The notes beneath the pieces are model-generated. The model was not told the origin of the DNA. It was given only the letters and a program-made list of their open reading frames with translations, and searched no databases. Shown here in pieces: positions 11,256 through 19,158 of a DNA stretch of 64,000 nucleotides. Each line of letters opens with the position of its first letter. Within the stretch, counting starts at the first letter, position 1. This stretch comes from QHXM01 sp963697975. Lineage in GTDB: Bacteria > Acidobacteriota > Blastocatellia > Pyrinomonadales > Pyrinomonadaceae. Made by a program: the position numbers and the translations under genes. The DNA is taken from positions 930,001 through 994,000 of the forward strand of contig OY969111.1 in assembly GCA_963697975.1 (NCBI GenBank), in the 5' to 3' direction.

Positions 11256-13418
11256 TCAAACATTTACGGCCTGGCCTGTACGCAGGGATTCGCGTATGCG
11301 GAATGTGGCGCGGGTCGTGGCTGCGAGATCGTTGAGCGCAATGGGCGCGGGCGCAGCTTTCAACACGACTTCGCAGACGGCGCGCGTTTCATCCGCCTGC
11401 CCCTTGTCCTGCTGTCGCGGCTTCGTCATCTCTTCGCGCCCGTTGCGATAAGCAACCGCGCCGCGAAAATCGTCCAGCACGAAACTCTTGCCTTCCGAGA
11501 AAATCTCCACGCGCTCTTTCGGCATCGCCTTATCGCCTTCCGAGAGATAAGCGATAGAGCCGTTTGAGCCATCGGCAAACCGTAGCGTGATAAAAACATT
11601 GTCCTCGTCAACCATCTCCTGATTGCGGCTCATGATTGATTCGGCGTAAACGCGCGTGGTCAACGAGCCTGTGAGGTATTGCATCAGGTCAATGAAATGG
11701 CAGACCTCGCCGATGATGCGCCCGCCGCCTTCGCGCGGGTCTTGCAGCCAGTGAGACTTCGGAATCCGTCCGGCATTAACGCGGTAACTAATCGAGAGCG
11801 GCGCTTGACGCCCATTGAAGAACTCGCGCGCAGCACGCGCCAGCGGCGAGAATCTACGATTGAAGCCGACCATCACCTGCCCGTCAGAATTTTCCGCCGC
11901 ATCGAGCACGCCTTCCAACTCCTCTTCATTCAGCGCCAGCGGTTTTTCCACAAAGACATGCTTTCCTTTGAGCAGCGCACGCCGCACAAGCTCCGCATGA
12001 AGATCATGACGTGTGGCGACGACGACCAGATTCACATCCGCGTCATCAAGCACGCCGTCGGCGCTCGTAGCGCAATAATTGAATCCATATTTTTCCGCAA
12101 TGTCGCGCGCCGAGACTCCTGAAGCGGTCGTAATCGCCCGAAAGTCAACGCCCTCGGCTTTATAAAAGGGCAGGAGCATCGCCTGCGCATAAACGCCCGC
12201 GCCGATCATGCCGACGCGAACGGAGTTTGAGGCTTCCGCTGACGCGCTCTGTCTCTCTCTTCCTTTAACTTCAATCCGGCGCTCAAGCTCGCGCTCCGTG
12301 TCGTACTGAAGAACTATCCCTAAGTAAGGCTCTTTCGTCTCGCCCGCAATCAGTTGATAGGCGCGCTCGCCTTCTTCAATCGAGAAACGATGCGTGATGA
12401 GGCGTTCGACGTTGACGCGCCCTTCCGATACCAGATCAAGGAAGGCTTCGATGTTGCGATTCTCCGTCCAGCGCACGTAAGCGAACGGGTAATCGTGCCC
12501 GCGCTCTTCATATTCGGGATCGTAGCGGCCCGGCCCGTAGGACATGGAAACCATCAGGGAAAGCTCGCGCTTGAAATAGAGATTGCGCGGAACGTCCATC
12601 CCGACCATCCCGACCGCAACCACGCGACCTTTCAGGCGCGAAATCTCGCCCGCCAACTCAATCGGCTGGTTCGAGGGCGTGCCTGCCGTAATCAACACAG
12701 CATCCGCTCCGCGCCCGCGCGACCAATCCAACACGGCTCTCTTCACATTCTCGTCGCTCAAAGCCGCGCTGTCCGCTCCGAGTTCTCGCGCCAGATCGAC
12801 TTTCAGTGGGTCTAAATCAATGCCAAAGACGCGGCAACCGTTCGCTTTCAAAAGCTGCACGGTGATTTGACCAAGCAAGCCAAGACCGATGACGACGATT
12901 GATTCGCCGAGAGTCGGGTCGGCGAGGCGCACACCCTGCAAGGCAATCGCGCCGAGTGTGCCGAACGCTCCCGCGTCAAAGCTCACACGGTCGGGCAAGC
13001 GCACGCAGAGATTTTTCGGCACGGACAGCACTTCGGCGTGCGAGGCGTAGCCCGCGCCCGCGCAAGCCACACGATCACCAATGCTAAACTCCGTCACGTC
13101 ATCGCCGACATCTACGACGATTCCGGCTGCACTGTAGCCAAGCGCCGTCGAAGAACCGAGCTTCGAGCGAACGGCGTTAAAGGTCTTCAGGAGACCTTCG
13201 TTCTTCGCTTTCTCGATGACCTGCTTGACGAGTTCCGGGCGCTCTCTGGCCCGCTCGATCAGGCTCTTCTTGCCTTCGTCAACGGCCATCCGTTCCGTGC
13301 CCGCGCTGATTAAAGAGGCGCTGGCGCGCACCAGCACGCGCCCCTGCTGCACGATTGGCGTGGGAACGTCCGTGACCGCCATCCGGCCAGTTTTATTGTT
13401 CTGTAAAATCTGCTTCAT
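11256..13418 (-). CDS. Bi-domain oxidoreductase: zinc-type alcohol dehydrogenase fused to Gfo/Idh/MocA
   Basis: 720-residue fusion. Residues 1-370 are a medium-chain dehydrogenase/reductase (GYSAAGIVVDVGDDV at about 93, nucleotide loop GLGLLGQ near 180). Residues about 400-720 are a Gfo/Idh/MocA oxidoreductase (VGMIGAGVYAQ near 403, EKPLALNEEEL near 490). This fused architecture is a recognised family, often found near surface-polysaccharide genes, where it is thought to act on nucleotide or lipid-linked sugars. The domain assignment is seen; the substrate is not known. No polysaccharide genes adjoin it here. Confidence 0.9.
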   Translation of the reverse strand: MKQILQNNKTGRMAVTDVPTPIVQQGRVLVRASASLISAGTERMAVDEGKKSLIERARERPELVKQVIEKAKNEGLLKTFNAVRSKLGSSTALGYSAAGIVVDVGDDVTEFSIGDRVACAGAGYASHAEVLSVPKNLCVRLPDRVSFDAGAFGTLGAIALQGVRLADPTLGESIVVIGLGLLGQITVQLLKANGCRVFGIDLDPLKVDLARELGADSAALSDENVKRAVLDWSRGRGADAVLITAGTPSNQPIELAGEISRLKGRVVAVGMVGMDVPRNLYFKRELSLMVSMSYGPGRYDPEYEERGHDYPFAYVRWTENRNIEAFLDLVSEGRVNVERLITHRFSIEEGERAYQLIAGETKEPYLGIVLQYDTERELERRIEVKGRERQSASAEASNSVRVGMIGAGVYAQAMLLPFYKAEGVDFRAITTASGVSARDIAEKYGFNYCATSADGVLDDADVNLVVVATRHDLHAELVRRALLKGKHVFVEKPLALNEEELEGVLDAAENSDGQVMVGFNRRFSPLARAAREFFNGRQAPLSISYRVNAGRIPKSHWLQDPREGGGRIIGEVCHFIDLMQYLTGSLTTRVYAESIMSRNQEMVDEDNVFITLRFADGSNGSIAYLSEGDKAMPKERVEIFSEGKSFVLDDFRGAVAYRNGREEMTKPRQQDKGQADETRAVCEVVLKAAPAPIALNDLAATTRATFRIRESLRTGQAVNV

Positions 13419-13529
13419 AAAGAGACGCTGACATATTGCTGTTTAATCAAAAAGATAAAAGGCCGTTGCCGATGAAAGAGTATCAGGCTTTAACGAATCG
13501 TCGAAGTTTTTAGCATACTCTTAATTCAT

Positions 13530-13606
13530 CGTAAATCGTGAATCGTAAATCGTGAATAGTTAAAGACGGCTTTTCTCTATTCACGATTTACGATTCACGA
13601 TTCACG
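13530..13606. repeat. Inverted repeat B, CGTAAAT/CGTGAAT heptamer arms
   Basis: Arms 13530-13559 and 13577-13606 match at 29 of 30 positions. Each is four 7-bp units alternating CGTAAAT and CGTGAAT. It lies in the spacer between two divergent genes, so it cannot be a normal 3'-end terminator for either. The same family occurs at 24196-24278, and a lone fragment lies at 21391-21407. Confidence 0.9.
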
Positions 13607-13697
13607 CGTTATAGTGAGGCATCCAGAAAGCTTCGATTGTAATCATAGCTGGCCGAAGATAAAGGCTCTATTTTCAGAAGGTCCGGGTCATAAACAG

Positions 13698-14153
13698 ATG
13701 GGTATTTTGAGAGGAGTCCTGAGCAAGCTCGGACTCAATAACGTTCATGTGGGGCGCAGCCCGATTCGCGTTTTCCTCCTTGACGACGACACGCGCAGGC
13801 ATGTCTGGTTCGGCAAACGCTTCGACGGCGATCAGCTAGACATCGCAGACGACGTGGCAGGCGCTCGCGAGTTCTTAAGCGAGAAGACCTACGATGCGAT
13901 CTTCCTCGATCACGACCTGCTGCCCGAACACTATCACTCCGAAACAACCGACGACGAAAATACCGGCTACGCCATCGCGCTTTGGCTCGCCTCGCGCCCC
14001 GAACTGCAACGCGCCTCGACCATCCTCGTGCATACACGCAACGCCGACGGCGCGATGAGAATGGTCGAGGAATTGCGCCGCGCCGGTCGCCAGGTCGAGT
14101 ACGTTCCCTTTCCCCTGCTCGCCCAAAAGATCAAGAACTACTGGCACAGATAG
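13698..14153 (+). CDS. Cyclic-phosphate-processing receiver (cREC) domain protein
   Basis: About 151 residues. The core runs IRVFLLDDDTRRHVWF, then YDAIFLDHDLL with an extended HYHSETTDDENTGYAIA insert and ILVHTRNADGAMRMVEEL. This matches the cREC family, a receiver-like fold proposed to act on cyclic nucleotide phosphates in conflict or RNA-repair systems. The FLDHDL motif replaces the simple phospho-acceptor loop of response regulators. The ATG at 13698 is chosen because residues upstream are not conserved-looking; a GTG at 13614 just after a repeat arm is the alternative. It stands alone, with no cyclase next to it. Confidence 0.75.
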   Translation: MGILRGVLSKLGLNNVHVGRSPIRVFLLDDDTRRHVWFGKRFDGDQLDIADDVAGAREFLSEKTYDAIFLDHDLLPEHYHSETTDDENTGYAIALWLASRPELQRASTILVHTRNADGAMRMVEELRRAGRQVEYVPFPLLAQKIKNYWHR

Positions 14154-14488
14154 CAGAGCGAATGGCGAATGCTTGCAGTAAATAAATTAAGCCGCTTTAT
14201 CCTGACTTTATCCAGATGTTGGCGGGAAGTCAGCTAATCCTCCTGTAGATTTCCAATGACTCAACGAACTGGACTGGGATTCGGGATGGCCTGAATAAGA
14301 ACAAACCCTTGCTTGACCAAACTAATGTTGTACAATGCAGGCCGTTCATTTCCCGACTCAACTTTAAGTTCCGGAACAGAACTGGCTTTAACCATCAAGG
14401 AAGCTAAATGCCTGTCAACCCCGCGCAAACAAGTGAGACTCAAGGCATCAAGTCGCAAAAGATGGGTTGAGGCTTTACCAAACCAAAA
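14154..14488. other. 335-nt spacer upstream of the sigma-factor gene
   Basis: No convincing gene or hairpin is visible. A weak promoter-like pair, TTGCTT (14309-14314), 16 bp, TACAAT (14331-14336), points rightwards and would give a leader of about 145 nt before the sigma-factor ATG. The long leader could hold regulation but shows no structure I can name. Confidence 0.35.
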
Positions 14489-15079
14489 ATGACAGATTCT
14501 CCTCGAGAGAATTCAAAGAACCGGCAGACTGTGAGCAGCGAAGCTCTCTCTCGTTTTTTGGAATCTCTCTCCCCCGATACTGAAGAAGCAGGTCGTCGCT
14601 ACACTCGCCTACACGAGAGGCTTGTCGGATTTTTCAGACTGAAGGGTATTTCCGACCCTGCGAGCGCCGCCGATGAGACCATTGATCGGGCGGCCCTCAA
14701 GATCGTCGCCGGGACGCACGTGCCCGAGGCGGACAAATACTGTCTGGGCATCGCTCGCAACATCGCCAAAGAAAGATATCGCCAGAGCCAGCGAGAAAAT
14801 TCGGTTTTTCTCAAATTTATCGAAAACCTGCCGGACGCCGCCAATGAGCAGGTGGAAAGAATCTACTGCATATTAAAGCCTTGTTTTGAGCAATTAGCCT
14901 CGGAAGAACAGGAACTGCTTCTGGCGTACTGCCAGGTCATACGGGGGCGCGCCCGTGCCGAACATCGCCGCCACTTAGCCGAGATCATGAAAACTACTGT
15001 GCTGGCCTTGCGAATGCGCGTGACGCGCTTGCGTAATATCCTGATGGATTGTGTCAGGAAACGCTCAATTGAAGATTAA
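14489..15079 (+). CDS. ECF-like RNA polymerase sigma factor
   Basis: 196 residues. The N-terminal region (RLVGFFRLKGISDPASAADETIDRAA, about 45-72) has the shape of sigma region 2, and EADKYCLGIARNIAKERYR (about 79-97) fits the core-binding/-10 helices. The C-terminal helices (LALRMRVTRLRNILMDCVRK) resemble region 4. It is followed 106 nt later by a membrane protein with an anti-sigma-like organisation and converges on the CHAT/C11 pair, a layout typical of acidobacterial sigma-CHAT loci. The SD is poor (GAGG 16 nt upstream). Target promoters are unknown. Confidence 0.78.
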   Translation: MTDSPRENSKNRQTVSSEALSRFLESLSPDTEEAGRRYTRLHERLVGFFRLKGISDPASAADETIDRAALKIVAGTHVPEADKYCLGIARNIAKERYRQSQRENSVFLKFIENLPDAANEQVERIYCILKPCFEQLASEEQELLLAYCQVIRGRARAEHRRHLAEIMKTTVLALRMRVTRLRNILMDCVRKRSIED

Positions 15080-15185
15080 AGTTATTTTATTACGCAACAA
15101 ACCGGGGATTTGGAGCATATACTTATAGAGACGTGGGAAAACGGTTTTGAAGCAGCCCCCAGATGAGCCTCATACTGGCTAAAAA

Positions 15186-15959
15186 ATGACTGACGAACAT
15201 ATAATTGCTTATCTGCTTGGAGAACTGCCTGAAGAAGAGTTGGAGCAGTTCGAGGATGAATGCTTTGCCCAGGAGACGTGGCCAGCCCAACTCAGCCTGA
15301 CTGAAGAAGACCTGATAGATGCTTACCTGCGCGGCGAACTCACACAGGAGCAACGTCAACGCTTTGAACGCAACTACTTAATCACCGAAGCGCGCCAGCA
15401 GCGCGTCATCATGGCCGCCGCACTCTTACGCCATGTTGACGAACGCCAAGCTGTCGCTAAGGTAACTGTCGCCACCCCGCCGACCGAGCAAACATGGGTC
15501 GGGCGGCTCCGTGCTCTTTGGAGCAATCAGGCTTGGGCGCTACGCGCCACCGCCGCGCTGATAGTGGTGGCCATCATAGTCGGCGCGTGGTGGCTCTCCC
15601 GCCCGCGCACGCCTTCGACCCAGACCTTTGCCACGCTTACCCTGACCATCAGCGGCAGCAACCGCGCTGACGCCGCTCAAGCCGGTAAAGTAAATTTCCC
15701 CCTCCCGGCCTCCGCGCTGAGAATTTCTTTAACGCTACCCGAGCGATTGCCCCCAGCCGTACGTTATCGCGTTGAATTAGATAAGGATAATGGAGAGACA
15801 AAACCTCTGGAGATAGTCGGGCAAGACGCTCAATCTGTCTCAGTACTGATTCCGGCCCCGCAACTCACACGCGGGCAATATGCTTTGAAACTATTTGCCA
15901 CCAAAGCCGATGGCATTGAGCAACGCATCCCCGGCAGCTATTTATTCACCGTTGAATAG
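15186..15959 (+). CDS. Membrane-anchored anti-sigma-like protein
   Basis: 257 residues with one transmembrane helix (about 119-136, ALIVVAIIVGAWWL). The cytoplasmic part has two similar helical motifs, AYLLGELPEEELEQFE (8-23) and AYLRGELTQEQRQRFE (46-61), reminiscent of anti-sigma N-termini but without the zinc-binding His/Cys set. The exported C-terminal part (about 150-257) is beta-rich, with RYRVELDKDNGE and a terminal YLFTVE strand. Position and topology suggest it holds the preceding sigma factor at the membrane; this is inference. Its stop codon directly abuts the stop codon of the convergent CHAT gene. Confidence 0.72.
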   Translation: MTDEHIIAYLLGELPEEELEQFEDECFAQETWPAQLSLTEEDLIDAYLRGELTQEQRQRFERNYLITEARQQRVIMAAALLRHVDERQAVAKVTVATPPTEQTWVGRLRALWSNQAWALRATAALIVVAIIVGAWWLSRPRTPSTQTFATLTLTISGSNRADAAQAGKVNFPLPASALRISLTLPERLPPAVRYRVELDKDNGETKPLEIVGQDAQSVSVLIPAPQLTRGQYALKLFATKADGIEQRIPGSYLFTVE

Positions 15960-18900
15960 CTATCCGCTCTGTTGCGCCGTTCGTAGTCTACGACGGCGAT
16001 GCCACCAGGCGCCGCCCGTCAATAGCGTCAATAACGCCCCGCCCGCAATTATCTTCGTGGACAGGGGCGCAGCGCCGTTGGGCGTTGATTTAATGACTTG
16101 GCGATATTCGCCCTGCAACGTAAACGCCGCCCAGTAGTGCGGAGGCCGCCCCTCCTGCCGGAGGCTATTCTGGGCTGCACGCAAAGCCGCTGCGGGCGTC
16201 ATACCCTGTTGTAGCATATTGTTGTAAAAGCGCTTCATCAACTCAGCGGTCGCCTCATCGTCCACCTTCCACAAGCTTGCCACCACTGTGGATGCTCCCG
16301 CGTACATAAACCCGCGCGTCAGGCCAATCAATCCCTCGCCGCGCACCTCTCTGCCGAGCGCTGTTTGGCAGGCGCTCAAGACGACTAGCTTGACCGGCGC
16401 ATGGAGTTGATAAATGTCTTGCAGCCCGACAAAGCCGTTCTGCGCTTGTCCATCACGGTTAACGGTGGAAAGCACCAGGCCGGAATTTTCGGGTCGTTTC
16501 GTGTTGAGGTAGCCATGCGTGGCGAAATGAAGAATCGCGTATTGCCTCAAATCTGTGTTGACCAACTGTTCGCGTGTGGCGGCGAACTCCGTTGCCATAA
16601 AAGTCTGCTCTTCGCCCACCACATCACGCAGGTTGATTAGCTCGCGCTTGGCATAGATGAGTTGCTTGACGACGGATGGATCGAAGGTGTCTCCGTTAAG
16701 CTCTATGTCGCGCAAAGCCGACCGCCAACGCTCGCTCTCCATTGTTTGCATGGCGACCAGTGGCTCACCGTCAGCGGTCTCTTTGCGCAGCGAGTAGTTG
16801 GAGGCAAAGACGGGATCGCCGAAAGCCGCCAGAACTTTCGTCGCCGGTTGGCGATGCGCGGCTTCTCGCTGCAACTCTCCCAAAATGGTGGCCGAGGGGG
16901 TGTTAACGATTTCGCAGTTATCGTTGAGCGCTTCGTTATTGGCCGACGGAACGGGCAGAACCTGAAAGGGGATGTAGTGGAGCGCGCCATCGGCCACAAT
17001 GATGATTCGCCCCTTATTCAACTCCGCGGCGACGGGCGACAAAATCATCTGGCCAAGCTCCTGAAACGCCGGGGTCAACTCATCAACGCCGTCTGGACGC
17101 GGCGGAGTTGCCAGCAATTTATAGACTTTTTCTGCCGCTTGGTTGATCTGCGCCCGCGCTGGCAGTTCGTAGCTGGCGATGCCGTTGCGCGTTACAGCCC
17201 AGACGTAGCTCTTGTCTTCGCCGAGGCGGTATTCCAAGAGCACCGTCTGGTCGTCGGCGATAACTTCCTCCTGAATTTGCCGCAAACTCCAGGTCGTGGG
17301 CTGAGTAATCTGCTCGTAAGATGGATAACGCGCCCGGATAGTTTCGGTGACCCGCTTGAGTTCCGCTTCCAGTTGCGCCAGTTCTGCCTCCAATACGTCG
17401 AGTTCTTCTTTCTTGTAGGCTCTACCCAGCAGCGCCACCCTGTAGTCTTCTTTCACCCGGAGCGATTGGCGAAGTGACCTGTCCCGCTCCGCCAACTGCG
17501 GATCAAGACCGGGTACAAGGTTTGTTCCAGTTGCCCTGAGCAACTCTGCCAGGGAACGCGCCCCCGCGGATTCGTTAATCTCAAAAGCGCGCACGGCGAA
17601 GCCCTGCGCCGGTTGTGCCTCATGTTTGCGCATCAGGCACTCGATATACTTTTCGCAACGCTCGTAAACAGTGGCGGAAAAGGCTGCGGTCAGGTCGCTG
17701 TTCGTAGAAACACGACGGATGTTCTCGGTGGCATCAATGGACTGCCGCAAATAACCTTCCGCCGCGTCATAGTTCCTCTTCTTCAACTCCAACTGTCCCA
17801 GCGCATAATAGACAGCAGCTTGATTGACCCGGTCAGACAATTTATCAAATGTCTTTAACGCTAGCTGGTAATAGCGTCGCGCGCGTTCAGGCCGTGATTG
17901 ATGCTCGGCGATTTGTCCCAGCAGCGCCTGCACCCGTGCCGCCTCCCTGGGATTAAAGGCTCGTGTATAAACGGGAAGCGCGGCTTGCAAATGCTGGAGG
18001 GCAAGCCCGTATTCGCCTGTCGAAATATAAATTCTGCCGAGATATTCGTCGCATTCTGCTTCGAGCGTGTCATTATCTACGAGGGCACGGGCTTGCTGAA
18101 GGTGTGCTATTGCTTCGGGATATTTTCCCAAAAGGTAGTAGGTTGCTCCGAGTTCCCGAATTGTATAATTCGCGTAGCCGAAGTTTCGTGCCTGCTGATA
18201 ATAATCGAGCGCTCGTTGGAAATGAGCGAGGCCAATTTCCGGCATTCCGTTCTCGTTGAAAGCAGCCCCCATTCCGCTGGCAATCCGTCCCATCTGTTCG
18301 GGATTGGTTCTTTCGTCGAGCAGATTCTGTGCCTGTGTATAGAATGAAATGGCATCTGACCACGCGCCCTTGCGATGCTCGATATAACCCAGATTGATTA
18401 AGGCTTCAGCTTGCTCCGACGGATTATTCAAATCCCGCCAGAGGCTGAGCGCCTGCTCATAATAATGCGTGGATTCCGGCAATATGTTCTGCGCCATGTA
18501 GTACTGCCCGATTTGGGCGTAGGTGCGGGCAATTCCCGGTTTATCGTCCACCGCCTGCCAAAGCGTAAGAGACCTTTGCGCTGTTTCGAGGGCTAAGTCG
18601 TGGTTGTAGGTATTATGTATTTCGCTAAGCGTGAGCAGGGCCTGTGCCTGACCGAGTCTATAGTCGGACCCCTCGCTCAATGAGATCGCTCTTTGGATAG
18701 ACTGCTCAGCTTCCCTCTTCTTTTTCTCCTGCAATAGGTAAGCTGCGCCTAGTCCGTTTAAGTTATCAACTTCCGCTTGCGCGTCCGGCGTCTGTCTGAG
18801 CAGGTCTATTGCTCTGGAGTGAGTGGCGACGGCATCCGGCGGCCTATGTAGTCTTAACTGGAGGCGGCCCGCGCGGTTCAGGACGCGGGCCGCCTCGACC

Positions 18901-19118
18901 TTTTCATCCACACTAAGAAAGAGGCGGGCAGATTCTTCCAGCTTTTGGAGAGATTCCTGCCTCTCTTCCAGACTAATGGCGTTGTCGTTTGCTGCGCTCG
19001 CAAGTTGCCGCGCCAGCTCTCTGGCATCTGTAGCCTCTTGACCATGCAGGCACGGAATTGGACAGAGCACCAAGGCTATCAGCATTAAGAGATGGCGTGG
19101 CACTTTCATTAGTCTCAT
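15960..19118 (-). CDS. Exported/membrane TPR-CHAT caspase-like protease
   Basis: About 1052 residues. A signal peptide (MRLMKVPRHLLMLIALVL) precedes some eleven TPR units (residues 40-480), a helical linker and a C-terminal CHAT domain. The catalytic pair is visible as HFATHG (His about 868) and LSACQTALG (Cys about 917), with VVASLWKVDDEAT after it. A transmembrane helix near the C-terminus (about 1022-1040) is followed by an Arg-rich tail. CHAT proteases are clan CD cysteine peptidases that cleave partner proteins. It is preceded 40 nt upstream by the C11 gene, so the two are probably one operon. The start is uncertain: TTG 19133 or ATG 19118 or 19109. Confidence 0.9.
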   Translation of the reverse strand: MRLMKVPRHLLMLIALVLCPIPCLHGQEATDARELARQLASAANDNAISLEERQESLQKLEESARLFLSVDEKVEAARVLNRAGRLQLRLHRPPDAVATHSRAIDLLRQTPDAQAEVDNLNGLGAAYLLQEKKKREAEQSIQRAISLSEGSDYRLGQAQALLTLSEIHNTYNHDLALETAQRSLTLWQAVDDKPGIARTYAQIGQYYMAQNILPESTHYYEQALSLWRDLNNPSEQAEALINLGYIEHRKGAWSDAISFYTQAQNLLDERTNPEQMGRIASGMGAAFNENGMPEIGLAHFQRALDYYQQARNFGYANYTIRELGATYYLLGKYPEAIAHLQQARALVDNDTLEAECDEYLGRIYISTGEYGLALQHLQAALPVYTRAFNPREAARVQALLGQIAEHQSRPERARRYYQLALKTFDKLSDRVNQAAVYYALGQLELKKRNYDAAEGYLRQSIDATENIRRVSTNSDLTAAFSATVYERCEKYIECLMRKHEAQPAQGFAVRAFEINESAGARSLAELLRATGTNLVPGLDPQLAERDRSLRQSLRVKEDYRVALLGRAYKKEELDVLEAELAQLEAELKRVTETIRARYPSYEQITQPTTWSLRQIQEEVIADDQTVLLEYRLGEDKSYVWAVTRNGIASYELPARAQINQAAEKVYKLLATPPRPDGVDELTPAFQELGQMILSPVAAELNKGRIIIVADGALHYIPFQVLPVPSANNEALNDNCEIVNTPSATILGELQREAAHRQPATKVLAAFGDPVFASNYSLRKETADGEPLVAMQTMESERWRSALRDIELNGDTFDPSVVKQLIYAKRELINLRDVVGEEQTFMATEFAATREQLVNTDLRQYAILHFATHGYLNTKRPENSGLVLSTVNRDGQAQNGFVGLQDIYQLHAPVKLVVLSACQTALGREVRGEGLIGLTRGFMYAGASTVVASLWKVDDEATAELMKRFYNNMLQQGMTPAAALRAAQNSLRQEGRPPHYWAAFTLQGEYRQVIKSTPNGAAPLSTKIIAGGALLTLLTGGAWWHRRRRLRTAQQSG

Positions 19119-19158
19119 TGTTCGGTCAACCAATGATAGTTGCGGCGCGACACCGGAC

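Noticed and set aside
13530..13606. CRISPR array from the tandem heptamer repeats
   Set aside because: Units are 7-9 bp with no spacers, arranged as two opposed arms; there is no 24-40 bp direct repeat and no cas gene.
16662..17477. Plus-strand 271-residue frame opposite the CHAT gene
   Set aside because: Antisense of a clear CHAT-TPR coding region; composition is Arg/Gln-rich without motifs.
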